DNA of 64,000 bases from Cellvibrionales bacterium (GTDB lineage: Bacteria; Pseudomonadota; Gammaproteobacteria; Pseudomonadales; UBA7239): positions 1,488,001-1,552,000 of the forward strand of contig JADJPU010000001.1 of assembly GCA_016713115.1 (NCBI GenBank). The letters run 5' to 3'. The notes beneath the pieces are model-generated. The model ran no database searches and had not been told where the DNA came from. It worked only from the letters and a program-made list of their open reading frames with translations. The stretch's first letter is position 1. Each line of letters opens with the position of its first letter. The position numbers and the translations under genes are program-made. This document shows, piece after piece, positions 51,281 to 59,638 of the stretch.

Positions 51281-53741
51281 ATGCGCAGAAAGCTATGGAT
51301 GGCCGTCTGCGCAGTGCTGGTTGTTTGCGGCGTTATCTTTCCCGATATTGTTTTTTTTAATCGCACGCTGCAGCCATCTAATATTCTCTCTTTTATCAGC
51401 AAGCCTGCAGACTGGCGTGCCAGCTCGGCCTTGCTGCCTGTTTGGGATCAGAATGTACTGCCCTCCGATGGCTACGGTGATTTGAACTCTGCATTGAATC
51501 AATTTGAGCCAGCGCACTACTTTATGGCGCGTAATTTTCGCAGTGAGCAGTCGCCGTGGTGGAATCCCTATTCTGCTTCTGGAACTTTGGGGCCAGAAAC
51601 ACTGGTTGATGTGAAGTTTTCCCCTCATACCTTAATCACTGCGGGGTTGTTTGACGCCTCGCCAATGAGTTTTGATTTTGGCTTGTTGGCTATTTACTGC
51701 CTTGGTTTTTATTTTATGTTGCGGATTTGTCTGGATGTGTTGCAGACAAATCTATGGGTTGGGTTGCTGGGGGCTGCTGTATATTTGTTGAATGGATTCG
51801 CTGTGCCAAACCTAAATACAGGCATTGGGCAGCCGTATTTTTTATTTCCCATCGTGTTATTTTCGCTGCTTAGATTTGGTCAGCATCGTGATTTATCGTC
51901 ATGGTTATTGGTGGTGTTGGCACATGTGATCATTATGTTGGCCAATATCATGACAACCATGATGTTGACACTGCTGGCTGTGCACGCATTGGGCTTGGCG
52001 TTTTATTTTGGTAGTGCCGGTGGATTTGGCTATGGCGTGAAAAAACTATATAGCTATTTTTTTCTAATTACATTGGCGGTTGCATCCGCTTTTGTATTGC
52101 TTGGCTTCTTGTGGTTCCCTGTCGTTCATTCTTTTTTTGTTAGCGATATAGCGACAGATTTTGAAGCAAGAAAATTGCCAAGACCTGTTGGTGTAGAGAA
52201 TTTATTTTCCGTTTTTACGCCGCAGCATTTTTGGGATTTTTTTGGCCATCAACACAGAACGGATTTGTACCCTAATATGAATCTAGAGACAAAAACACTG
52301 CGCTTTTCTTACCTCGGCATGCTGGCTTCTGTGGTTGCTGTATGTGCTGTAAGTGGAAGTAAGCCTCCCAAAAAATGGCTGGCATTTGCAGGGCTTGCAA
52401 TAGCTGTTTTTTCATATGCACGAGTTTTTGGCTTGGCGGGTTTTGTTGACTATATTCCGGTGCTGCATTCCATTGGCAATCAATATTGGGGCTGCGCGGC
52501 TGCTGTCGTATTGCCGTTGTTGGTTGTATTGGGTGTTCAAAACATTGCAGAAGGAAAAATTTCGGCGTTAGCTGTTTGTTTTGTTTTGCTGTTGCAGGCG
52601 TTAGGTTTTTTGTATCTGTATAACAAGCTAGGAATGCCTACATCGGCTAAACAGGTGGCGCATGTGTGGGTGGCTGTTGGTCTGTGGTGTTTTACTGCGT
52701 TGTGGCTTTTGCTGTTACAGTTTCGTTTGTGCAGCACGAAATTATTGGCTGTGTTGGTTTCGGTATTCATGTTGCTGGAGCTGTTTAGTTACATGAATAC
52801 CGTAAGACCAATGCGTTATGGGATGGCCGATACTGAGCCGCCTGTAGTGCAGTTTCTGAAGAAAAATATCGGCGATGGCCGGATACTGAATATTGGGCAA
52901 CAGGGCGTGTTGTATCCGGAATACGGTGCATTGTTTGGCATTCGTCAGGCGGGGACGATGAGTGCAGGTTTATTGCCGTGGTATGAGCGGTTTTTCGAAA
53001 AGCATTTTGGTAATGACATTTTTCTTTCTGGCTTTGGATGGCTCATCTAGTAAAAAGCGTAAAAAAACTTCACGCAAAGAATTTACGCTAGATGCAGCAG
53101 CATTGGATGCAGCCAGTATCAAGTACATTGTGATATCGAAAACAGCGGAAGCGAGTTACTCGAAACAGTTGCACGATGCGGATTATCCACTGGTTTACAG
53201 TGATAGCGATGCGTTGGTTTTTGAAAACGCAGATTATTTGCCGTCGTTATCATTGATGAATTCTTTGTTCGGCGCGAAAAACTTAGATCCGCACCGTACA
53301 GTAATAACAGAGGATCAAACGCTGTTAGCAGACGCAAAAGCGGCAGGAGTTTCTATAGATGTTTTGAATGTAACGCGTGGTGTGTTGGGCAAGGTAGATA
53401 CAGTTTCGGTAAAGAATGCGGAAGTGGTAGCGCGCGCTGTGGTGTCGCAACCTGCTGTGTTGGTGTTGTCGGATACTTGGCACCCCGGTTGGCGAGCTAC
53501 TATAAACAATCAGCCGGTATATATTGGGCTTGTGAATGAAGCGTTTCGCGGTATTGTGTTGCCGGTAGGCGAGCATCAAGTGCGTTTCTATTACGACCCA
53601 CCCGCGTTGCGTTACGGTATTTTTGCGTCGACTGTGGCAGGATTTGTCTTTGTGGCGTTATCGCTGTGGGCTTTGCTAGGCAGGAGATTTTTCTATGGGC
53701 GACGAACATCTAACGCAGGAGCAATTTCACATTTGTCGTGA
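51281..53741 (+). pseudogene. YfhO-like polytopic membrane protein, frameshifted
   Basis: A large membrane protein resembling the YfhO family (about 819 residues when repaired). The first frame, to 53050, gives about twelve hydrophobic segments with an early periplasmic loop SEQSPWWNPYSASGTLGPET. The second frame, up to 53741, gives the soluble part and last helix: SDTWHPGWRATINNQPVYIG and GIVLPVGEHQVRFYYDPPAL, which are the YfhO C-terminal hallmarks. Removing one T from the T5 run at 53019-53023 joins them as GNDIFFLALDGSSS. YfhO proteins are linked to teichoic acid glycosylation in Firmicutes; the role in Gram-negatives is unknown. ATG 51281 or GTG 51272 may be the start. Confidence 0.78.
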
Positions 53742-54060
53742 AAAAGGTACCGAGCGTGCTTTCACAGGCAAGTATTGGGATTGCAAAGACGATGGCATTT
53801 ATTGCTGTGTATGTTGCGAACAACCGTTATTCGATAGCAATACTAAATACGATTCTGGCAGTGGTTGGCCGAGTTTTTGGCAGCCGTTATTAGAAAATGC
53901 TATCGCTTAACACCGCGATACCACGCATGGCATGCTGCGTACCGAAGTGGTATGCAGTGCTTGCGCGGCGCATTTGGGGCATGTGTTTCCTGATGGCCCT
54001 GCGCCAACAGGCTTGCGTTACTGTATCAACTCGGCGTCACTGCAATTGCAGATGCGCTAA
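53695..54060 (+). pseudogene. msrB: Peptide-methionine (R)-S-oxide reductase MsrB with an in-frame stop
   Basis: MsrB reduces methionine-R-sulfoxide in proteins. The frame from ATG 53695 reads LTQEQFHICREKGTERAFTG, the first Zn pair CVC in YCCVCCEQPLF and SGSGWPSFWQP, then meets TAA at 53908-53910. The same frame continues with HRDTTHGMLRTEVVCSACAA, HLGHVFPDGPAPTGLRYCIN and ends at 54060. The catalytic Cys is in GLRYCINSAS after the stop. A single base (for example CAA or GAA instead of TAA) would give a complete protein of 121 residues. It is not a selenocysteine site, as that is UGA and the catalytic Cys codon is TGT. AGGAG lies 8 bases before the ATG. It overlaps yfhO by 47 bases. Confidence 0.88.
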
Positions 54061-54104
54061 CAACAAAAATAAAATAAATTAAAAAAATAAAACAGGACAA
54101 GTGT

Positions 54105-54584
54105 ATGAGCGATGTATTTGATTTTTGTGCTACGGCAATTGATGGTGCGCTTGTGGATTTGTCTATCTATCGTGGCAAGGTATTGTTGATTGTGAACACC
54201 GCGAGTAAATGTGGTTTCACGCCGCAGTACAAAGGTCTGCAAACATTATTTGAGCAGTACACCGAGCGCGGTTTGGTGGTGCTGGGTTTCCCCTGCGATC
54301 AATTCGGGCATCAAGAGCCGGGTGCGGAAGCGGAGATCAACAGTTTTTGTGAGCTGAACTTTGGCGTCTCTTTTCCGATGTTTGCCAAGATTGAAGTCAA
54401 TGGCAAAGACGCACATCCCCTGTTTGCACATTTGAAAGCGGCAGCCCCAGGGATACTGGGCAGTGAAGGCATCAAGTGGAACTTCACCAAGTTTTTGGTG
54501 GATAGAGAAGGGCGCACCGTAGCTCGCTACGCGCCGGCCACCACGCCTGCGGCCATCGCCAAGGACATTGAAAAGCTGCTGTAG
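54105..54584 (+). CDS. Glutathione peroxidase family protein
   Basis: A 159-residue thioredoxin-fold peroxidase. The peroxidatic Cys36 is in NTASKCGFTPQYKGL, the glutamine of the catalytic set is in GFPCDQFGHQEPG and the Trp in IKWNFTKFLVDREG. It is the Cys (not selenocysteine) form, and probably uses thioredoxin as reductant. It follows msrB by 44 bases, so two oxidant-repair enzymes are side by side. Confidence 0.94.
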   Translation: MSDVFDFCATAIDGALVDLSIYRGKVLLIVNTASKCGFTPQYKGLQTLFEQYTERGLVVLGFPCDQFGHQEPGAEAEINSFCELNFGVSFPMFAKIEVNGKDAHPLFAHLKAAAPGILGSEGIKWNFTKFLVDREGRTVARYAPATTPAAIAKDIEKLL

Positions 54585-54640
54585 GCTCCTGCGTTCGGGT
54601 TTACAATGCGCGCCGTTTCACGCAATCCACAGGTGGCATC

Positions 54641-55915
54641 ATGGCGGCGGCAAAGAGCAGTAAAGCAGTAAAAACTCCGGCTAAAAAGGCCAGTAAATCC
54701 GGCATCAACAAGGTGGTGCTGGCCTATTCCGGCGGCTTGGACACCTCCATCATCCTCAAATGGTTGCAGCAGGAATACGGCTGTGAAGTGGTGACATTCA
54801 CCGCCGACATCGGCCAAGGCGAGGAGTTGGAGCCGGCGCGCGCCAAAGCCAAAGCCATGGGCATCAAGCAAATTTATATCGACGATTTACGCGAAGAATT
54901 TGTGCGCGATTTCGTGTTTCCGATGTTTCGCGCCAACGCCATTTATGAAGGCGAATACCTGCTCGGCACGTCGATTGCCCGCCCGTTAATTGCTAAACGC
55001 TTGATCGAAATCGCCAACGAAACGGGTGCGGATGCCATCTCGCACGGCGCCACAGGCAAAGGCAATGATCAAGTGCGCTTTGAGCTGGGTGCTTATGCTT
55101 TGAAACCGGGCGTGAAAGTGATTGCGCCGTGGCGCGAGTGGAGTTTGAACTCGCGCGAAACGCTGATGGCTTATGCCAAGAAGCACAAAATTCCTGTCGA
55201 TTTTGCCAAAGCGGGCAAAAAATCGCCGTACTCCATGGATGCAAACTTGCTGCACATTTCTTACGAGGGCGGCGGTTTGGAAGACCCGTGGTGGGAGCCG
55301 GAAGAAGACATGTGGCGCTGGACGGTGTCGCCAGAAAAAGCGCCCGATCAGCCGGAATATATTGATCTCACTTACAAAAAAGGTGACATCGTCGCCATCA
55401 ATGGCAAAAAATTATCGCCCGCCAAAGTGTTGGCGCAGTTGAACGCGTTGGGTGGCAAACACGGCGTGGGTCGTTTGGATTTGGTAGAAAACCGCTATGT
55501 GGGCATGAAATCGCGCGGCGCGTACGAAACACCGGGCGGCACGATTATGTTGCGCGCACACCGCGCAATTGAATCCATCACCTTAGATCGCGAAGTGGCG
55601 CATCTAAAAGATGAATTGATGCCGCGCTATGCCTCGTTGGTGTACAACGGTTATTGGTGGAGCCCCGAGCGTTTGATGTTGCAAACCATGATCGACGAAT
55701 CACAACAATTCGTGAACGGCGTGGTGCGCATCAAATTGTACAAAGGCAATGTGATTGTGGCTGGCCGTCAATCGGATGATTCCATTTTCGATGCGACTAT
55801 CGCCACCTTTGAAGATGACGGCGGCGCGTACAACCAAAAAGATGCCGAAGGTTTTATCAAACTGAATGCATTGCGTATGCGTATTCAGGCGCTGAAAGGA
55901 CGCAAGCTGCGCTAA
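54641..55915 (+). CDS. argG: Argininosuccinate synthase with a basic N-terminal extension
   Basis: A 424-residue ATP-dependent enzyme that joins citrulline and aspartate. ATP-binding P-loop is LAYSGGLDTSIILKWL from residue 28; DAISHGATGKGNDQVRFEL and KSPYSMDANLLHISYEGG are typical. The first 20 or so residues (AAAKSSKAVKTPAKKASKSG) form a Lys/Ala/Ser-rich tail absent from the usual protein, which begins almost directly with the KVVLAYSGG strand. No other in-frame start lies between 54641 and the P-loop, so the tail is probably translated. Together with argJ, argF and argD it supplies most of the arginine pathway here; argH is not in the window. Confidence 0.95.
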   Translation: MAAAKSSKAVKTPAKKASKSGINKVVLAYSGGLDTSIILKWLQQEYGCEVVTFTADIGQGEELEPARAKAKAMGIKQIYIDDLREEFVRDFVFPMFRANAIYEGEYLLGTSIARPLIAKRLIEIANETGADAISHGATGKGNDQVRFELGAYALKPGVKVIAPWREWSLNSRETLMAYAKKHKIPVDFAKAGKKSPYSMDANLLHISYEGGGLEDPWWEPEEDMWRWTVSPEKAPDQPEYIDLTYKKGDIVAINGKKLSPAKVLAQLNALGGKHGVGRLDLVENRYVGMKSRGAYETPGGTIMLRAHRAIESITLDREVAHLKDELMPRYASLVYNGYWWSPERLMLQTMIDESQQFVNGVVRIKLYKGNVIVAGRQSDDSIFDATIATFEDDGGAYNQKDAEGFIKLNALRMRIQALKGRKLR

Positions 55916-56620
55916 TCAGCTTTCGTCCACCAGTGCCGCAATGGCGGCCAGCGCTTCTGGGTCTTGCTCTTTCAGTTTGCTGGCGATGGCGTGCTGAAAA
56001 AAATAGCGAAAGTCTGGACTTTCTTGCGCGCTGTACAAGTTGTCTGCGCCGGGTAAAACCGGTGTTTGATACGGTTTGCTGCCATCCACCAACATGGCGT
56101 GAATTTCGCCGTTGCATTGCAACTGCCAACTGATGACTTCGGTGAGCAACAACGTGTTGGGTTGTTGTGAGGCGAGTACAGCGTGCGTGCCGATGTTGTC
56201 GGGAATTTCTTGCACCACTTCGCGCTCGTGTTGGCAGTGAAATTGGTAATAGCTGGCGCTGGTTTCCAGTTCAATAATTTTGTGTTCCGGCGCATCAAAA
56301 AAAATTTCGTCGATGCCCGGATCGTAATAGCCCTCAAAATGCCCTTCCAGCGGATCTTCAATTTCGGGGCAGGGCACGATGCCTTTCATCCACGGCACTA
56401 AGCCCACCACATCGCCGTTTTCGCGCAGCGCCCAACACAGGATGCGCAAGGAAAAATATTTCCCCGGATGAGAGCTGTTGCTGTAGAGCATTTCCAACCC
56501 GTCCAATTCGGGTGCGAGGCGGATAAAGGTAGATTGCGCGGATTGGCGGCGCGCTTTGCGGGCGAGGAAGTCGATGACGTTACTGGCGGTGCCGGTATCA
56601 GGTCGGTCGTGTTCGTTCAT
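55916..56620 (-). CDS. Unrecognised cytoplasmic protein
   Basis: A 234-residue protein I do not recognise. It starts MNEHDRPDTGTASNVIDFLA and continues with a basic segment RKARRQSAQST, then a mixed alpha-beta part with SLRILCWALRENGDVVGLVP and GHFEGYYDPGIDEIFFDAPE, and an acidic C-terminus. GGAGG precedes the ATG at 56620. There is no membrane segment or signal peptide. It converges with argG with no gap and is divergent from epmC. A catalytic motif is not apparent. Confidence 0.7.
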   Translation of the reverse strand: MNEHDRPDTGTASNVIDFLARKARRQSAQSTFIRLAPELDGLEMLYSNSSHPGKYFSLRILCWALRENGDVVGLVPWMKGIVPCPEIEDPLEGHFEGYYDPGIDEIFFDAPEHKIIELETSASYYQFHCQHEREVVQEIPDNIGTHAVLASQQPNTLLLTEVISWQLQCNGEIHAMLVDGSKPYQTPVLPGADNLYSAQESPDFRYFFQHAIASKLKEQDPEALAAIAALVDES

Positions 56621-56759
56621 GACTGCCTCCGGGTGGATAAACATTTGGGTGACTGCGTAACCAGATGCAGCCCTGTAAACTGTGTTCCACTGGTTTCACA
56701 GTACTGGTTCTTGCCGAAAACCACAATACTTGCTGCTACTGAGTCGTACAAACCACTTC

Positions 56760-57320
56760 ATGTTGTCTTTTGCGCAAACTTCAAGCCCTACCTCAGCAGT
56801 TGTTGAGCGTGTTTTCAATGCGCTGTTTGCCGAGCGGTTGAATACGGTGCTGATCGGCGGGGCAGCCGAGCCTTTTTATCGTCCGGCTGATGATGAAGAT
56901 GCGCGCCACCGCATTTTTTATCGCGAAGATTTTGTGTCCAGCAGCTTGCATGAAGTGGCGCATTGGATGGTGGCCGGTGAAGCGCGCCGATTATTGCCAG
57001 ACTGGGGCTACTGGTATGCGCCCGATGGCCGCGATGCGGCACAGCAACAAGTGTTTGAGCAAATGGAAGTAAAACCGCAGGCTTTGGAGTGGCTGCTGCA
57101 CGCGGCGTGCGGGCTACGCTTTCGTGTGAGTTTGGATAATTTGAGCGACGGTGCGGGTGATGGTAGCGCATTCAAAGATCGCGTCTACGAACAGGCGTGT
57201 CACTGCATACGCAACGGCGTGCATGAGCGCATGCAGTGTTTTTATCAAGCATTGGCGGAAACTTTTTCTGGTGCAGGTGCGCTGCAAGATTTGGTTTTAT
57301 CGCGCGCGGATTTGGATTAA
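56760..57320 (+). CDS. epmC: Elongation factor P hydroxylase EpmC (YfcM)
   Basis: A 186-residue protein of the YfcM family, which hydroxylates the modified lysine of EF-P. The metal motif is HEVAHW at residues 64-69 with SSSL before it; GEARRLLPDWGYWYAPDGRD and EWLLHAACGLRFRVSLDN follow. The start at 56760 gives the usual family length; an upstream ATG at 56682 would add an unconserved hydrophobic stretch. The EF-P gene and epmA/epmB are not in this window. Confidence 0.9.
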   Translation: MLSFAQTSSPTSAVVERVFNALFAERLNTVLIGGAAEPFYRPADDEDARHRIFYREDFVSSSLHEVAHWMVAGEARRLLPDWGYWYAPDGRDAAQQQVFEQMEVKPQALEWLLHAACGLRFRVSLDNLSDGAGDGSAFKDRVYEQACHCIRNGVHERMQCFYQALAETFSGAGALQDLVLSRADLD

Positions 57321-57338
57321 TCCTATTGGGATGGTGTG

Positions 57339-58316
57339 ATGAAAATTGTCGCGGATGAAAACATTGCCTACGCCAAACATTTTTTTGCCGAGTTGGGCGA
57401 ATTGGTATTGATGGCGGGGCGCAGTATTACAACGGCAGATGTGCGCGATGCCGATGTGTTGCTGGTGCGTTCGGTAACGCTAGTTAACCGCGCTTTGCTA
57501 GCAGGCAGCGCGGTAAAGTTTGTCGGCAGTTGCACGATAGGCACAGATCATGTCGACCAAAATTATTTAACCGAAGCCGGCATTCATTTTGCGTTTGCGC
57601 CCGGCTGCAATGCGCAGGCCGTGGTGGAATATGTGTGGGCAGCACTGCAAGGTTTGGCTGTTGATGTAACTGCTGCGCGCGTGGGTGTGGTGGGCTGCGG
57701 CAATGTCGGTGGTCGCTTGTTGCGTGCTTTGCACAATAAAAAAGTGAACGCGGTTGGCAATGATCCGTTTTTATCGCCCGCCGATTTTCCTCTGGTGGAT
57801 TTGGATGTCGTCATGCAGTGCGATGTGATTTGCCTGCACACGCCACTCACGAAAACTGGCACGCATCCTACATTTCATTTGTTCGATCAATCGCGCATTA
57901 ATCAATTAAAAGCAGGCGCGGTGCTGCTGAATGCGGGGCGCGGCGCAGTGATTGATAACGCAGCGTTATTGCAGCGTTTGGAGCAGCAGCAAGATTTACA
58001 GGTGGTGCTGGATGTGTGGGAAAACGAGCCAGCTATTGACGGCAATTTGCTGGCGCAAGTGGCTATCGGCACGCCGCATATCGCCGGTTACAGCGCGGAA
58101 GGAAAATTGCGCGGCACAGAAATGGTGTATGAGGCGCTGTGTGCTTTTTTACAGCAGCCGCAGCGTGTTGCCCCCGTGGCGTTGACGGGCGTTGTCGAGC
58201 CCTATGACATCTTTGCCGACGATGCTGCGCTGCGTGAGCAATTCCCGGTGGATGGCGCGCTAGCATTTGATCGCTTGCGCAAGTTTTATCAGCCGCGCCG
58301 CGAGTTCGGTATTTGA
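57339..58316 (+). CDS. pdxB: Erythronate-4-phosphate dehydrogenase PdxB, compact form
   Basis: A 325-residue NAD-dependent D-hydroxyacid dehydrogenase of pyridoxal phosphate synthesis. MKIVADENIAYAKHFFAELG, APGCNAQAVVEYVWAAL, GVVGCGNVGGRLLRAL (NAD loop), NAGRGAVIDN (catalytic Arg), DVWENEPAI (Glu) and GTPHIAGYSAEGK (His) are all present. E. coli PdxB has 378 residues. Here the C-terminal dimerisation domain is reduced: about 25 residues are absent before FADDAALREQFPVDG and about 27 after FDRLRKFYQPRREF. The core is intact, so activity is plausible. The ATG follows a GTG at 57336, and epmC ends 18 bases before. Confidence 0.9.
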   Translation: MKIVADENIAYAKHFFAELGELVLMAGRSITTADVRDADVLLVRSVTLVNRALLAGSAVKFVGSCTIGTDHVDQNYLTEAGIHFAFAPGCNAQAVVEYVWAALQGLAVDVTAARVGVVGCGNVGGRLLRALHNKKVNAVGNDPFLSPADFPLVDLDVVMQCDVICLHTPLTKTGTHPTFHLFDQSRINQLKAGAVLLNAGRGAVIDNAALLQRLEQQQDLQVVLDVWENEPAIDGNLLAQVAIGTPHIAGYSAEGKLRGTEMVYEALCAFLQQPQRVAPVALTGVVEPYDIFADDAALREQFPVDGALAFDRLRKFYQPRREFGI

Positions 58317-58386
58317 TGGTTTTTTGATTGCGAAACCTAAAACGGCTGGCTAGAGTAGCGCCGCTTTGGTTTTTGCCCGTGTGTCT

Positions 58387-59469
58387 ATGACCCCTTTGCA
58401 GCGCTATCAACAGGATTTATTGCGACCGGATTTTGTCGCCGATGCCGCCCAGAAAAAGGCGGTCGAGCATTTGCAGCGCCTGCACGACGAGTTGATGGCC
58501 AGCCGCAAAGACAATCGCGTGTTCAGCCGGCTGTTGCGCCGTCATCACAAACCTTGTCGAGGTTTGTATTTCTGGGGTGGCGTGGGGCGCGGCAAAACCT
58601 ATTTGATGGACACCTTCTTTGAGTCACTGCCGTTTGAGAAAAAAATGCGCCTGCATTTCCATCGTTTTATGCGGCGCGTGCATCAAGAAATTCGCAGCTT
58701 GAAAGATCAGGAAAACCCGTTGGAAATTGTGGCGGATCGCTTGGCAAAAGAAGCGCGCGTGTTGTGCTTTGACGAGTTTTTTGTCTCCGATATTGCCGAC
58801 GCCATGATTCTCGGCAGCTTGATGGAAAAACTGTTTGCTCGCGGTGTGAGTTTGGTGGCGACTTCCAATATCGTGCCGGATCGTCTGTATGAAAACGGCT
58901 TGCAGCGCGAGCGTTTTTTGCCGGCGATTGCCGTGTTGCAAGCCAATGTGGATGTGGTGAATGTGGACAGCGGTACGGATTACCGTCTGCGCACCTTGGA
59001 ACAAGCCGAGTTGTATCACTGGCCCTTGGATGCCGCCGCTGATGAAATCCTGACGAGTAGTTTTGCGGCACTGACACCGATGCCCGCCAGCGACAATGTG
59101 GCGTTGGATATAGAAGGGCGCACGATCACCGCGCGCAAAGTGGCCGATGGTGTAGCGTGGTTTGATTTTGCTGCCCTGTGCGATGGGCCGCGCTCGCAGA
59201 ACGATTACATCGAACTCGCCTGCGAATACCACACGGTGCTGCTATCCAATATTCCTGCCCTGCACGCCGGCATCGACGACCAAGTGCGACGCTTCATCAA
59301 TTTGGTAGACGAATTCTATGATCGCCAAGTGAAAATGATTATTTCCGCGGAAAAACCGTTGGAGTCGCTCTACAGCGGCGGCCGCCTAACATTCGAGTTC
59401 CAGCGCACGCAGAGCCGCTTGCTGGAGATGCAATCGCACGAGTATCTGGCGCGCGAACACCGGCCATAG
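58387..59469 (+). CDS. zapE: Cell division ATPase ZapE (AFG1-like)
   Basis: A 360-residue AFG1/ZapE ATPase that associates with the Z ring under stress. Walker A GGVGRGKT is at residues 64-71 (YFWGGVGRGKTYLMDTF), Walker B LCFDEFFVSDIADAMILG and the sensor region VATSNIVPDRLYENGLQRER are visible. The start at 58387 (MTPLQRYQQDLLRPDF) matches the family; GTGs upstream at 58378 and 58366 are less likely. It stands alone, 70 bases after pdxB and 169 before pyrG. Confidence 0.93.
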   Translation: MTPLQRYQQDLLRPDFVADAAQKKAVEHLQRLHDELMASRKDNRVFSRLLRRHHKPCRGLYFWGGVGRGKTYLMDTFFESLPFEKKMRLHFHRFMRRVHQEIRSLKDQENPLEIVADRLAKEARVLCFDEFFVSDIADAMILGSLMEKLFARGVSLVATSNIVPDRLYENGLQRERFLPAIAVLQANVDVVNVDSGTDYRLRTLEQAELYHWPLDAAADEILTSSFAALTPMPASDNVALDIEGRTITARKVADGVAWFDFAALCDGPRSQNDYIELACEYHTVLLSNIPALHAGIDDQVRRFINLVDEFYDRQVKMIISAEKPLESLYSGGRLTFEFQRTQSRLLEMQSHEYLAREHRP

Positions 59470-59638
59470 GCTGCTGCTTCATTGTCCGAAAAGCCCCTTT
59501 CTGGTAGGCTGACACCCCGTCTTTTAGGGTGATTTGCGCCGTTGTTTTTCTCTTATCGCGCAGCACCCAGCCAAAACAATTGAACATTACATAGCGCGCC
59601 CAATCCTTCTGTAAGTGATTGGCGTGTAAGGGTTTTTT

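Noticed and set aside
53908..53910. UAA recoding to an amino acid in msrB
   Set aside because: TAA ends many intact genes in this window, so the standard code is in use, and UAA is not a selenocysteine codon.
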